Shown: positions 17,066-26,458, counted from the first letter of the stretch. The stretch: DNA of 64,000 nt from Brevibacillus fluminis (GCF_003710825.1 NZ_RHHQ01000025.1:62001-126000); one strand, 5' to 3'. Numbers and translations: made by a program. The notes: a model not told the origin generated them from the sequence alone.

Positions 17066-18541
17066 ATGAGAGTAGCAATCGGTTTACTAGTTCATGAGAC
17101 GAACACATTTTCCAGTGTACCTACAACAGTGGAGTCCTTTAAGCAACACGAGTGGGAGCATGGACAAGCAATTTTGGAAAAGAGTAGAAATGTGCGTAAC
17201 TTTGCAGGAGGGATGATTGATAAGGCTGAAGAGTTGGGGATTGAATTGGTACCCACTTTCTCTGCATTTGCCAAACCATCAGGAATCATCACAAAGGAAA
17301 CGTATGAAATCGTACTAAATGAGTTACTTGATGGTATCAAACAAGCAGGAGAGATCGATGCCGTTTGTCTAGGTCTGCATGGAGCAGGAGTAGTAGAGGG
17401 GATTGATGATCTGGAAGGAGAGATTTTACAAGCCGTTCGCACGGTTATCGGCTACTCCATTCCACTTACCGCAGCCCTTGACCTGCACGGAAATCTGACA
17501 CAGAAAATGATAGCGGAAGCAGATGCCTTGTTTGGCGTTCATTTATATCCGCATGTGGACATGTATGAACGAGCTGCCGAAGCACTTGACGTTGCCCATC
17601 GTATGGTAAAAGGCGAGTGCAAACCGGTGATGCATCTTACAAAGCTGCCGTTGATTATCCCACCCTCGACGACCAATCTCTCACCTGCAAAAGACATTAA
17701 TGAAGCGTGCTACAGGTGGGAAAAGGAGCCAGGAGTCATCGACTGCGCGTTCTTTCACGGTTTCTCCTATACCGATACACCGGATGTGGGCGTCTCCATT
17801 ATCAGTGTCGTAGATGGCGACAAGGAACTGGCAAAGCGAGTGACAGAGGAAGTTGCGAGAATAGTGTGGGAAAAGCGGGATGAGTTTGCACCGCATGTCC
17901 TTACTTCTGCAGAAGGCATACAGGAGGCACTTGGGTCAGAGGGTTTGCCAATTATCATTAATGAAACCTCTGACAATCCTGGTGGTGGTACACCTGGAGA
18001 TGGGACGCACTTACTTGGAGCGATGATCGAAGCAAAGCTGGAGAATGCCTGCTTTGGTTTTATCTACGATCCAGATGTTGCGCAAATCGCTCATGAAGCT
18101 GGCGTCGGTTCAACACTCGAGATAAAGCTGGGCGGTAAAACGGATACGTTGCACGGGGCATCACTATCTGTCACAGCCTATGTAAAAAGCTTGTCGGACG
18201 GAAAATTTATCGCTTCTACGCCAATGGGAAAAGGAAGCCAAGTCAATTATGGGAAGTCAGCAAGACTGCAGGTTGGCGGGATCGATATACTCGTTTGTTC
18301 TGTGCGATCGCAGGTGTTCGATGAACAGATTTTCCTGTTGCATGGAATTAACGTTTTGGAGTATAAGATTGTCGCGCTAAAATCCAGCCAACACTTTCGA
18401 GCTTCCTTTGAACCGATCGCAGCCCGGATCATTACGGTAGACTCACCTGGACTGACCTGCCTGCAATTTACCCACTTCGATTACAAACGACTTCAACGAC
18501 CTATTTATCCGCTTGATCAGGAAACAAAATTTCCAAATTGA
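17066..18541 (+). CDS. M81 family metallopeptidase (MlrC-like)
   Basis: A 491-residue protein of the microcystinase C / DUF1485 type. MRVAIGLLVHETNTFSSVPT, AVCLGLHGAGV, TAALDLHGNLT, GVHLYPHVDMYERA and FHGFSYTDTPDVG are the typical blocks; His and Asp residues there build the metal site. NPGGGTPGDGTHLL marks the C-terminal domain. Natural substrates in Bacillales are unknown. I start at the ATG at 17066, with AAGGAGG eight bases upstream; the frame is open before it but AT-rich and not coding-like. It stands alone. Confidence 0.88.
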   Translation: MRVAIGLLVHETNTFSSVPTTVESFKQHEWEHGQAILEKSRNVRNFAGGMIDKAEELGIELVPTFSAFAKPSGIITKETYEIVLNELLDGIKQAGEIDAVCLGLHGAGVVEGIDDLEGEILQAVRTVIGYSIPLTAALDLHGNLTQKMIAEADALFGVHLYPHVDMYERAAEALDVAHRMVKGECKPVMHLTKLPLIIPPSTTNLSPAKDINEACYRWEKEPGVIDCAFFHGFSYTDTPDVGVSIISVVDGDKELAKRVTEEVARIVWEKRDEFAPHVLTSAEGIQEALGSEGLPIIINETSDNPGGGTPGDGTHLLGAMIEAKLENACFGFIYDPDVAQIAHEAGVGSTLEIKLGGKTDTLHGASLSVTAYVKSLSDGKFIASTPMGKGSQVNYGKSARLQVGGIDILVCSVRSQVFDEQIFLLHGINVLEYKIVALKSSQHFRASFEPIAARIITVDSPGLTCLQFTHFDYKRLQRPIYPLDQETKFPN

Positions 18542-18930
18542 CGATTCACCGGGTTTCTGAATTCAACCGTGAGAGATCAATTGAAGTAACTGGAAACCTT
18601 CTGTGCGGGGGAATTGATAGGCGATCAGCGCCTTCTTTCCCCCGATAGTGTGAAACAAATTAACAGACCTTCCTTTGTACGACCTTCAAATCTGACTTAC
18701 TTCACTAGTACTTTATCTACAATCAGAAGTTTTATCATCGTTGCTTTTTTTATTCCTGCATTCTCGGGCATTTATCCATCATAGCTTCATAACAAAGATA
18801 GCTCGTCTTTTCAGCAAGGAACAGTTGCCATATCGCGGCAATATATTGCAAGACTGTTTTTTTCTTCATGCACCTCCGATAAGTAAAATAAAGGAAAAGA
18901 ATGAGGATAAGCAAGGGAGGAGTGAAGGTT
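18542..18930. other. Intergenic stretch with one hairpin
   Basis: Only one structure stands out: CGGGGGAA (18606-18613) pairs with TTCCCCCG (18637-18644) around an inner GGCG/CGCC helix. No T tract follows, so it is not an ordinary terminator. I see no gene. Confidence 0.5.
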
Positions 18931-19461
18931 GTGCATGCAAGTGAGGAGATGAACGTGGAGAGCATCCCATGGCAGCGTCTGACAACCGCATATGGCAGAG
19001 GAAAAGAATTGCCACGTCTGATCAATGAAGAAGAGTATAGGGAGATCGCCAACCTGATAGAGCATCAGGGTACGCTTTGGCAGGTAACACCTTGGGCATT
19101 GCTGTTTTTGCTGAAAAAGCTCAAGCAAAAGGATGCCCAAATCGTGCAGCCGGAGGAAATCGTCTTGTACGGGGCGGTGGCAGACGCACTGGCAGACCAT
19201 GGGTGCGAACAGGCTGCGCACGTAGAGGAGATGGCTGCACTGTTAGCCGAACGGTACCTGTGGCCAGTATCTGAGGAAGAAGATGAGGAACAGTGGGAAG
19301 AGGGGGAGCCTCGCGGGTACGAAGAGGTGGCGTTCTCCAGCTATTATTATCACAGTCATCAGCTGCTGAAGGCGGCGGTCCCTACATTTGAACGGATCAG
19401 CCGTGAAAATCGCGGGCTTGCGGACAAAATCTCCGCATTGCTGGATCGGATGGAGTTTTAA
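18931..19461 (+). CDS. Hypothetical acidic protein
   Basis: About 176 residues from a GTG at 18931, nine bases after GGAGGA (an ATG at 18901 precedes that site and is less likely). The protein is acidic, with a run of Glu/Asp (SEEEDEEQWEEGE) near residue 125, and has helical blocks (EEYREIANLIEHQGTLWQVT, WALLFLLKKLKQKD). It has no signal peptide or membrane span and no motif I recognise. Its neighbours give no hint. Confidence 0.65.
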   Translation: MHASEEMNVESIPWQRLTTAYGRGKELPRLINEEEYREIANLIEHQGTLWQVTPWALLFLLKKLKQKDAQIVQPEEIVLYGAVADALADHGCEQAAHVEEMAALLAERYLWPVSEEEDEEQWEEGEPRGYEEVAFSSYYYHSHQLLKAAVPTFERISRENRGLADKISALLDRMEF

Positions 19462-19572
19462 GAGAAGAGCGGCGGAAAGCAGAAGCCATCTTAGCCGAAA
19501 TTGGTTCGAATATGGTACATAATCCACCGCCGCACGAATCCGAAGTATTACATCGAATTTTATCGAAATGAA

Positions 19573-20997
19573 TCATGGAACAATTTCAAAAACAGTACCA
19601 TTGTTAGAATCAGCCACTTTCGTAGAGCCATAAACCCCTAAATAAAGTCTGGATTGATTCAGATTCGTTCCCAAACTAACATAATAAGCTGATTGCGAAC
19701 CAAAAGTATAATCGGTTTCAATAACGCTAAAATCACTACGTTTACAATCCGTTCTTACGCTGGTATAAGCTAAAACTCCTCTAGCCGGCTGTTGAGATTC
19801 TCTAGCCCGAGCTAGATCTGTAAACACAACGTTCCCCGTTAAATCGGGAATTGCACTTCCCATATAGGGCTGGACTCCCGTAAGTGCAGTTGCTTCAAAC
19901 TTATCGGTTCGAGGATCTTTATGAAAATAGCTAGTGAGAGGCTGAAGACGCAGTACTGAAGTTTTTACTGCATCATCGTAATAGGCAATCGTTTGCTGAA
20001 TCAAAGCCGGATTTGCAGAACAGGCAGTTATGACCGTTGTGGGAAAAGCGCCTTCCCACCCGCGCCAGCCAAAGTTAATAAATCCTTCTTGATCAGGTGC
20101 GGAGTTTATTAAAAATGCTTGAACAAGCTGCGTAACCGGTATTGGTTTATACTGAATGAAAGAAAAAATCGATTCTACGAGATCCTGCCCGACAATTCCT
20201 ACGTATTTGATATACTGATTATTGAATCGTTGAAATGAAATGCCTGGTATGTTGCGAACTCCTTTGGCTATTACCGTAAGCGTCTCCTGAATCGGTACAG
20301 GTAGCTCATGAAAACGTGTAACGACGGGCGGATTAGAAATACGTGTATTCTTAGTGACATCAATTTCAATGATTTTTCCTGCGATTTCAATATCATCTTG
20401 GCTCAAATTAAATGGATCAAAGCCTGATCCGCCATCTCCGGTTGTCAAAACAAGTTTTCCGGTTTCAGGTGAAAAGTTTAAGCTATTGACACCATTATGA
20501 TTTAGAAAAGGTCGTCTTATCGTAAGTAATGTCCGCCGTTTTTGAGGTTGACCATTCGATTGAAGTATCCATTCTTCAACCGTATCGATATGGTCAAAAT
20601 GAACTTCTCTATTTGTCCACTTTAGTTGTAAGGTTCTTGAATCACACGGGTTAGGCTTAAAGGCTTCAAAAGCACCTGTAAGAGCACCTGGACCCTGTGA
20701 TCCCGCTACAGAATAATGAAGATAAAAAAGACCGTTATAATAAAATTCGGGATGAAAGGCTAGCCCTACTAAACCACGTTCATCATATCCACCAGTAGAG
20801 GCACCTAGTTTTAAGATTCGTGGACGAATATCTAAAAACGTCCTTATCACCCCGTCCCCTACGAAAAAGATCTCTCCTACTTGGGTTGCAATAAATAATC
20901 TTTCAACTGAGTCACCCGGAAGTATCGTTGTCTTTAAAATAGTGGGTAAGTTTATCTTACTTACAATGGGCCGTAAACGAACCTTAACTTTTTTCAA
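19573..20997 (-). CDS. Glucose/sorbosone dehydrogenase-like beta-propeller protein
   Basis: A 474-residue protein with the pattern of the PQQ-dependent soluble glucose/aldose sugar dehydrogenase family: GDSVERLFIATQVGEIFFVG, GYDERGLVGLAFHPEFYYNG, FLNHNGVNSLNFSPETGKLV, TTGDGG and INFGWRGWEGAFP. These blocks line the six-bladed propeller's active face. No signal peptide is visible, odd for a family that is mostly exported. Base composition is more AT-rich than the neighbours, which hints at transfer. Whether it uses PQQ cannot be told, as no PQQ synthesis genes are present. Confidence 0.75.
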   Translation of the reverse strand: MKKVKVRLRPIVSKINLPTILKTTILPGDSVERLFIATQVGEIFFVGDGVIRTFLDIRPRILKLGASTGGYDERGLVGLAFHPEFYYNGLFYLHYSVAGSQGPGALTGAFEAFKPNPCDSRTLQLKWTNREVHFDHIDTVEEWILQSNGQPQKRRTLLTIRRPFLNHNGVNSLNFSPETGKLVLTTGDGGSGFDPFNLSQDDIEIAGKIIEIDVTKNTRISNPPVVTRFHELPVPIQETLTVIAKGVRNIPGISFQRFNNQYIKYVGIVGQDLVESIFSFIQYKPIPVTQLVQAFLINSAPDQEGFINFGWRGWEGAFPTTVITACSANPALIQQTIAYYDDAVKTSVLRLQPLTSYFHKDPRTDKFEATALTGVQPYMGSAIPDLTGNVVFTDLARARESQQPARGVLAYTSVRTDCKRSDFSVIETDYTFGSQSAYYVSLGTNLNQSRLYLGVYGSTKVADSNNGTVFEIVP

Positions 20998-21111
20998 ATA
21001 ACAGAACCCTCTTTCATCATTGTTTTCTTTTATAAAAAATATGGTTAGAACGGTTCTATTAGTACCAAATTAGAGTGACTGCTTGGGCCTTTAATTCCTT
21101 CCATATACTCC

Positions 21112-21145
21112 GAGGCATTAGCTGTAAAGCTAGTGCCTCTTTCCT
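21112..21145 (+). terminator. Orphan terminator-like hairpin between divergent genes
   Basis: GAGGCATTAGCT pairs with AGCTAGTGCCTC (12 bp, one G-T) around GTAA, followed by TTTCCTTGTTTTC. No + strand gene lies upstream; it sits in the leader region of the lipoprotein gene at 21338. It may be an attenuator or end a small RNA. Confidence 0.55.
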
Positions 21146-21337
21146 TGTTTTCATCGATATGGATCGCTTACCAACGATTGCAAGCGCAGACCATCTTTCA
21201 CGTGGGGCAGACTTACATTTTGGAAATGGATGGTAACGACTCGCCGAATGTCAACGTCTTACCAAGCAGGAGTATGCAAGTAGGTGGGTGTAGCCAAAAG
21301 ATGGCCAAAATCGCTCTAACCCAGAAAGGATGGAAAA

Positions 21338-21793
21338 ATGAAAAAACCATTTGTGTATGCTTGTGTGCTGCTCATGTTTTCACTAGCTGTGCTCGCTGCA
21401 TGTGCAATCCAAAAAGATGAGACGAAATCGATCGCTTATGACAATCCGACGCACCATTTTACATTGTCGCTCCCGTTAAGCTGGGAGGGGAAATATGACA
21501 TCGTTGAATCCGAAAGCAAGGTCAGTTTCGTAAGCAAAGCAAACATACAGGCGGGCGGCGAATTGTTTTCCATCAGCATTTGGACGAAAGAAAAATGGGC
21601 AACGGAAGGCGAAGAGCTGGCTGCAATCATCCATCTCGCCAAAATCGGTGAAGACCAGACGAAAGTCTTCACGTTCGCAACGCCGACGGATGTACAGTAC
21701 TTACCAGATGACGAGCAGAAAAAGGCGGAATACGCGAATATGGCAAGCGAACTAGAAGGAATAAAGGCGACATTTGCCTTGCAAAAGGAATAG
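21338..21793 (+). CDS. Putative lipoprotein
   Basis: A 151-residue lipoprotein: MKKPFVYACVLLMFSLAVLAAC gives a clear signal peptide with VLAAC lipobox (Cys22). The mature part begins with a short charged linker (AIQKDETKS) and then DNPTHHFTLSLPLSWEGKYD, a pattern common in PsbP-like or DUF-type lipoproteins that bind something at the cell surface. GAAAGGA precedes the ATG. Function unknown; it stands alone behind a long leader with an orphan hairpin. Confidence 0.78.
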   Translation: MKKPFVYACVLLMFSLAVLAACAIQKDETKSIAYDNPTHHFTLSLPLSWEGKYDIVESESKVSFVSKANIQAGGELFSISIWTKEKWATEGEELAAIIHLAKIGEDQTKVFTFATPTDVQYLPDDEQKKAEYANMASELEGIKATFALQKE

Positions 21794-21898
21794 TGGGATC
21801 ATTGAAGGCATCAAGGAAGTAAGAGGACGGGGGAAATCGATAAGTACGAACATTTATCTATGATCCTCTATCAATGTTCGGATTTGTATTGATAAAAT

Positions 21899-21943
21899 AC
21901 CTGAAAGTGAAAAAAATCTCGGGGCTAATACTTTCAGGTTTTC
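21899..21943 (+). terminator. Probable terminator after lipoprotein gene
   Basis: ACCTGAAAGT pairs perfectly with ACTTTCAGGT around a 21-nt loop, followed by TTT. The large loop lowers confidence. From here to 22279 I see only a GGACCCGT/ACGGGTCC hairpin near 22025-22047 and no gene. Confidence 0.55.
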
Positions 21944-22279
21944 AAGACCACTCACTTAAACACGAACAAATGATCTCAATCTTGTTACAAGTGCAGAGTC
22001 GTTGGAATTGCAATACAGAGATAGGACCCGTTGAAAAAGACGGGTCCGCCGCTGCATCTATGTTTTGGTAACCAATTATCAGCAGAAAGGGGGTTTTGTT
22101 TGCTTGGATAGGCAAGAGAACGATAGCAACTCGGATCGGATGAAAATGAATTGCACTGGGTTCAGACTATCTATAAAATTGGGACATAGCGTGTCAAAAT
22201 GTGGCAGTTTGCTGCTACGATCACAGCGGCAACATGCCAGGAGGAAACCACAACGAATGGGTAGCACACGGGTGAGTGA

Positions 22280-23032
22280 ATGATGAAAAAATCAAAGTAT
22301 ACGCTGCTTTATGAATTGGGCATGTTTGTGTTGGCTGTCGTTTCGGTCGCGTCGATTTGGATGGAAGAGAGCACGCTTCACATCGTCGATTGGGTGATTT
22401 GGGCGATTTTTACTCTCGATGTCGGTTATCGTTTTTTTCGAGCGGATGACAAGTGGGCCTATATCAAAAACAACCCGCTCGATATCATTGCCATCATTCC
22501 GTTGGATGCGGTGTTCCGCTTCGCCAGACTGGCAAGGGTGATCCGAATCTTACGGATCATCAGTATGTCATCTCATTTTATTAAGCCGTTGTTCAACATT
22601 TTGCACACGAATGGGTTGAACAAAGTCGTTACGTTTACGTTTGCCCTTATTTTTCTTTCTGCTATCCCGATCTATTTGGTGGAGCCCAAAATCACGACGT
22701 ACGAGGACGCTTTGTGGTGGAGTATCGTGACAACGACGACGGTCGGCTATGGCGACATGTCGCCCGTGACGTTTACCGGTCGAGCTGTCGCTGTTGTGCT
22801 GATGCTTGTCGGCATTGGATTGATCGGCATGCTGACAAGCTCCATCGCCACTTATTTTTTCCAGAAGGAGAAAAAGCATCATCCGTCTGCGGTCGAGTTC
22901 ATTCAAAAAGAACTTCATCGCTATGAGGAGCTTTCGGCAGCAGATCTCGATACCATCATGGTGTTGCTCGCGAAATTGCGCGAGGAAAAGGAGAAGGAAA
23001 AAGAACCAGAGAAAGCTGTAAGAACTTCATAG
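22280..23032 (+). CDS. Voltage-gated-type potassium channel subunit
   Basis: About 250 residues with six membrane segments. The selectivity filter TTTTVGYGDMSP is exact for K+ channels. An S4-like helix (RFARLARVIRILRI) carries regularly spaced arginines, so it is built as a voltage sensor. The C-terminus after FFQKEKKHH is a helical, charged cytoplasmic tail without an RCK domain. Two ATG codons lie in tandem (22280 and 22283); the ribosome site is weak (GGTGAGTG). A terminator follows at 23057. Confidence 0.9.
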   Translation: MMKKSKYTLLYELGMFVLAVVSVASIWMEESTLHIVDWVIWAIFTLDVGYRFFRADDKWAYIKNNPLDIIAIIPLDAVFRFARLARVIRILRIISMSSHFIKPLFNILHTNGLNKVVTFTFALIFLSAIPIYLVEPKITTYEDALWWSIVTTTTVGYGDMSPVTFTGRAVAVVLMLVGIGLIGMLTSSIATYFFQKEKKHHPSAVEFIQKELHRYEELSAADLDTIMVLLAKLREEKEKEKEPEKAVRTS

Positions 23033-23056
23033 CTGGCAAACGTGCTGTAGCGAAAG

Positions 23057-23083
23057 AAAAGGACCTGTTTCGGGTCCTTTTTT
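23057..23083. terminator. Bidirectional terminator
   Basis: AAAAGGACC pairs with GGTCCTTTT around a short loop, T-rich on both strands; it serves the channel gene and the convergent GNAT gene. Confidence 0.85.
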
Positions 23084-23090
23084 CAATCCA

Positions 23091-23618
23091 TTATACAAAT
23101 TTGTACATGAGTATATCATCGCTATATTCACCGTCATCTAATTTGAATTCGTTAATTTTCCGCCCTTCTTCCACGAAGCCCATGCTTTTGTATAAGGCGA
23201 TCGCACGATGGTTGGTGGAGAACACACCCAGGCTAACCTTCTCGATATCCGGATGTCGCTCCGCCCAATTGAGCAGCTCCTGCAGCAGCAACCTGCCCAG
23301 CCCACGATTTCGGTGTTCTTTCCTTATCATTATCGATATGGAACCGGTATGCGCCAATCGTTTGCGTTTATGCGAAGTAAAGACGATCAAGCCGACCACG
23401 GTGTCATCGACGTCAGCAACAAACATGGCGTTTCGATCGTTTTCCATGATATTCTGCATCCATTTCTGATGCTCATCGTGCGTCTTCTGGTATTCCTCGG
23501 CAACCGCAATAAAAAACTCACCCTCACCAACAACCTCACGCTCCAGTGTCAGCACAGGCTCCGCATCATTCAAGCGAGCAGGGCGAATGGTCACTTTTGA
23601 ATTCGCATTCGTAGACAA
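23091..23618 (-). CDS. GNAT family N-acetyltransferase
   Basis: A 175-residue acetyltransferase: VTIRPARLNDAEPVLTL at the start, SISIMIRKEHRNRGLGRLLL with the RNRGLG acetyl-CoA loop, and VSLGVFSTNHRAIALYKSMG F with motif B. The C-terminal DDGEYSDDILMYKF is common in bacterial protein or amino-sugar acetyltransferases. I choose the TTG at 23618, placed correctly after AGGAGAGGTG; an ATG 27 bases earlier overlaps the ribosome site. Confidence 0.85.
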   Translation of the reverse strand: MSTNANSKVTIRPARLNDAEPVLTLEREVVGEGEFFIAVAEEYQKTHDEHQKWMQNIMENDRNAMFVADVDDTVVGLIVFTSHKRKRLAHTGSISIMIRKEHRNRGLGRLLLQELLNWAERHPDIEKVSLGVFSTNHRAIALYKSMGFVEEGRKINEFKLDDGEYSDDILMYKFV

Positions 23619-23868
23619 ACGGTTCACCTCTCCTAATTCATACATTGATAAGAAAACGTTGATCGAGGACTTCTCAAGGTAAAGCGTCCGTGCTATTGTG
23701 AGTGTTTTCTTACATGTTAAAAAATACTGCGTTCATGCCGATATCCCCTTTTTGTCAGGTTCAATGTTACGCGGCCTGATTTGACAGGTTGTTGCGTAAA
23801 AATCCACCGTGCTTATCCTCACCAGCAAAGTTCACTCTGCATAAAATGTAAAAAGGTGGTGATGAGCA

Positions 23869-24162
23869 ATGGGTTACTCATTGGCAGACTGGATGATCTA
23901 TACGATTTGGGCGATTTTTGGACTCATGATTGTTGATTTTTTGATTGTCCTGTTTCAGAAGTTTTGGCGAGGCTCATTTAACCCGGGATTTGTTTTGGGC
24001 TATTTAAAAGATATCCTCTATTATATCTTGCCCCTGAATATGATCATTTCGATGAGCTCGATTGATCCCACCGGGTATGTTTTGATGATCTTCTACTTTA
24101 TTGGAGGCATCGCCGTAATCGTCAAGTACGTGATGGACATTCTCAAACGATTTCAAACGTAA
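23869..24162 (+). CDS. Small membrane protein, unknown
   Basis: A 97-residue protein with three or so membrane helices (MIYTIWAIFGLMIVDFLIVL, DILYYILPLNMIISM, GYVLMIFYFIGGIAVIVKYV) and a positively charged end (DILKRFQT). AAAGGTGGTGA lies ahead of the ATG and a strong terminator follows. I do not recognise the family. Confidence 0.7.
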   Translation: MGYSLADWMIYTIWAIFGLMIVDFLIVLFQKFWRGSFNPGFVLGYLKDILYYILPLNMIISMSSIDPTGYVLMIFYFIGGIAVIVKYVMDILKRFQT

Positions 24163-24167
24163 TGGTG

Positions 24168-24197
24168 AAAAGCCTTCCGGTGCGGAAGGCTTTTTTG
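24168..24197 (+). terminator. Terminator after small membrane protein
   Basis: AAAAGCCTTCCG pairs with CGGAAGGCTTTT around GTG, with a T run. Confidence 0.9.
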
Positions 24198-24203
24198 TAC
24201 AGA

Positions 24204-24252
24204 GTGCAACCGCGGCTTAAACCAAAAGCTTGACGTAGCCAGGTTTTCTAAT
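24204..24252. repeat. 49-nt structured repeat, copy 1
   Basis: Shares its first 14 bases (GTGCAACCGCGGCT) and last 19 (CGTAGCCAGGTTTTCTAAT) exactly with 35582-35630; only the middle 16 bases differ. AACC pairs with GGTT and GGCT with AGCC, and the variable middle can form a short arm (CAA/TTG). It lies just beyond a terminator on the + strand and 27 bases past the stop of a minus-strand permease. Confidence 0.75.
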
Positions 24253-24278
24253 GGAGAAAAGATATGTGTCATTTAAAT

Positions 24279-25628
24279 TCACGAACCGCTAAACGTTTCT
24301 TCAAATTCAAGATCTGGAAGTGTAACCTTGGCCCATTTCGTTACATAGATCAGGTAGGCAATTCCAATCGCTACCCAAATCAGCCCGATTATGAGGGCGC
24401 CAACCTCCAAATTATACCACAAGTATGCGTTAAAACTGATTCCAAGAAGCGGACTGATTACGTTTACCAGAATTGATTTGACAGTATGTGTATTTTTTTG
24501 TTTGAAGTAGTAGACGATCACGCAAAGATTGACAAACGTAAAAGCCGTAAATGCTCCAAAATTAATGAAAGAAGCAGCCGTCTCCAAATCGAGGAACAGC
24601 GCTAACATCGCTAAAATTCCGATAAAAACGATGTTGAAAATCGGTGTACCATATCGCGGATGGACATTTCCAAATAACTTCTTTGGCAACACGCCATCAC
24701 GTCCCATTGCGTATAAAAGACGGGCAGCGCTGGCTTGCGTAGCTAATCCATTAGAAATACAAGCGGCAATGGCTCCTGCGAGGAAAACGGACTGGAAAAG
24801 CATTCCGCCAATATGTAAAGCGATTTCTGGAGAGGCGCCTTCAATGTTTTGTAACGTTTCCGTGCTCGGAAACAACGCTTGCATGAAATAAGACACCGTA
24901 ATGAAGTATAGTCCCCCTACCAAAGCAATGAGGATGATCCCGCGCGGAACGTTTTTCTTCGGCTCGATGGTTTCTTCCGATAGCGTTGTTACGGCGTCAA
25001 AGCCAAGAAAAGATAACGCCAAAATAGACGCGCCTGTGAATGCTGTAGACCATGACATCTGTTCTGAATAAAAAGGGTTAAACGTAAACAAATTCGCTGT
25101 ATCCGTATGAATGATAGCCCTGATGGTCAGCACAACAAAAATGGCTGCGACCAACAGTTGAAAAAGAACCATCACAGAATTGGCGGAAACGGATATCTTC
25201 ATGCCCGCAATATTCATCACGGTAGTCAGGAGGAGAATGCCGACACACCAAATCCAGGGTGGAACGTCAGGAAATACGGAAGAACAATAAATGACCGTAA
25301 GCAGCGCATTTATCATGGGGAGAAACAAGTAGTCGAGAAAAGCTGTCCATCCTACGAGAAATCCAAGCTTCGAGTTCAGTGTCTGTTTCGTGTACGTATA
25401 CGCTGAACCGGCAGAAGGAAATATCGTAACCATCTTGCTGTAACTAAATGCCGTAAACAAAATGGCAATAGTGGTGAGGATATAAGCAGCAGGGACATGT
25501 CCACTTGTTTCTTCGGAAACGATGCCAAATGTATCAAACACGGTAAAAGGCGCCATGTAAGCAAGTCCGAAAAAGACAAGGTGTCTCAATTTTAAGGATC
25601 GTTTCAGTTTTCCGTTCGTTGCTTCCAA
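24279..25628 (-). CDS. APC family permease, probably for agmatine or a related amine
   Basis: A 449-residue transporter with about twelve membrane helices. LKLRHLVFFGLAYMAPFTVF, AGSAYTYTKQTLNSKLGFLV and GRDGVLPKKLFGNVHPRYGT are typical of APC members close to PuuP/YfnA-type amine and amino-acid importers. The substrate is inferred from context: its promoter bears the same 21-bp operator, in the same place, as the promoter of the agmatine deiminase gene at 26750, with the TetR gene between them. It is read divergently from that regulator. Confidence 0.85.
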   Translation of the reverse strand: MEATNGKLKRSLKLRHLVFFGLAYMAPFTVFDTFGIVSEETSGHVPAAYILTTIAILFTAFSYSKMVTIFPSAGSAYTYTKQTLNSKLGFLVGWTAFLDYLFLPMINALLTVIYCSSVFPDVPPWIWCVGILLLTTVMNIAGMKISVSANSVMVLFQLLVAAIFVVLTIRAIIHTDTANLFTFNPFYSEQMSWSTAFTGASILALSFLGFDAVTTLSEETIEPKKNVPRGIILIALVGGLYFITVSYFMQALFPSTETLQNIEGASPEIALHIGGMLFQSVFLAGAIAACISNGLATQASAARLLYAMGRDGVLPKKLFGNVHPRYGTPIFNIVFIGILAMLALFLDLETAASFINFGAFTAFTFVNLCVIVYYFKQKNTHTVKSILVNVISPLLGISFNAYLWYNLEVGALIIGLIWVAIGIAYLIYVTKWAKVTLPDLEFEETFSGS

Positions 25629-25673
25629 AAAAATTCCCCCTATGAATTGAAAGCGATTTCTTTTCGTAACAAA

Positions 25674-25725
25674 AGACAGACCGGCCGGTTTGTTTATAGT
25701 AATACTTTTCGAAATATAAAGTCAA
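25674..25725 (-). promoter_or_regulatory. Promoter and TetR operator of the permease
   Basis: On the minus strand TTGACT (25725-25720), 18 bases, TACTAT (25701-25696), then one base and the 21-bp sequence AACAAACCGGCCGGTCTGTCT (25694-25674). The core ACCGGCCGGT is a perfect palindrome and ACA/TGT flanks extend it. The same 21 bases follow the -10 of the aguA promoter. Confidence 0.85.
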
Positions 25726-25876
25726 TACTGTTTCTTTCGTTCAGAATCTCATCATGTTCTTTGCCAGATAAGTCTCCAGTCGAACGGCATCACTTACCAT
25801 TCCCAATTGACACTAACAAAATAATATGATTTAATGCACTTGTTTTCTAAATATATGACAGAAATTAGAGGGTAAC

Positions 25877-26458
25877 ATGAAAAGAGATCAGATAACGAGG
25901 CAATTGATACTGAAAGCCGCCCTTGAATGCTTTAGTAAGAATGGATACGTAAACACTTCTCTGAACGATATTGTCAAAATCTCTGGCATCAGCAAAGGCG
26001 GAATTTACTGGCATTTTAAAAGCAAAGAAGAAATGTTTGTGCAAATGATAGAAGAAGAGTATGAACCATGGCTGAATACGATTCATTCTGCATTGTCAAT
26101 ATTATCTGACCCCCTCGAAAAATTGAAAAAATACGGAGAGCTGTTTTACTCCCAAATTGATCTCCCCGTTTTTAAATTAATGCCAGAGTCGTATTGGGGA
26201 GAAGTTGGTGAACAGTACCGAGACAGATTGAATCAATGCTATTCGAAAGACGATGAATTAATTTACGCTGTTTTTACAGAAGCGATTGCCAACAACCAAC
26301 TCCGGATAACCGATGCAAAAGCGTTGACCTGGATTTATATTTCCATGCTGGAAGGGCTTTTTGCGGAGTTGTCCCTTCGATCGGAAAAAAAGGATGAATT
26401 GGTAGCTTATTTCGAAAAAGGGATCGATATCTTTTTAGAAGGCATAAAAAGAAAGTAA
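25877..26458 (+). CDS. TetR family regulator of the agmatine genes
   Basis: A 193-residue TetR-type repressor. The N-terminal HTH is RQLILKAALECFSKNGYVNT, SLNDIVKISGISKGGIYWHF, ending in the usual YxHFxSKEEMF. The ligand domain (EYEPWLNTIHSALSILSDPL onward) is of the YfiR/QacR-like type and might sense agmatine or putrescine. The ribosome site is weak (GAGGGTAAC). It sits between two genes with matching operators, and probably represses both; its own start has no such operator close by except the shared divergent region. Confidence 0.88.
   Translation: MKRDQITRQLILKAALECFSKNGYVNTSLNDIVKISGISKGGIYWHFKSKEEMFVQMIEEEYEPWLNTIHSALSILSDPLEKLKKYGELFYSQIDLPVFKLMPESYWGEVGEQYRDRLNQCYSKDDELIYAVFTEAIANNQLRITDAKALTWIYISMLEGLFAELSLRSEKKDELVAYFEKGIDIFLEGIKRK

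Noticed and set aside
18601..18644. Hairpin after the MlrC-like gene as a terminator
   Set aside because: No T run follows on either strand.
24204..24252. Reading the repeated element as the 3' half of a c-di-GMP-I (GEMM) riboswitch because of GTAGCCAGGTT
   Set aside because: The 5' half (GGGCAAACC and its GAAA-loop hairpin) is missing in both copies, and a true terminator precedes each.
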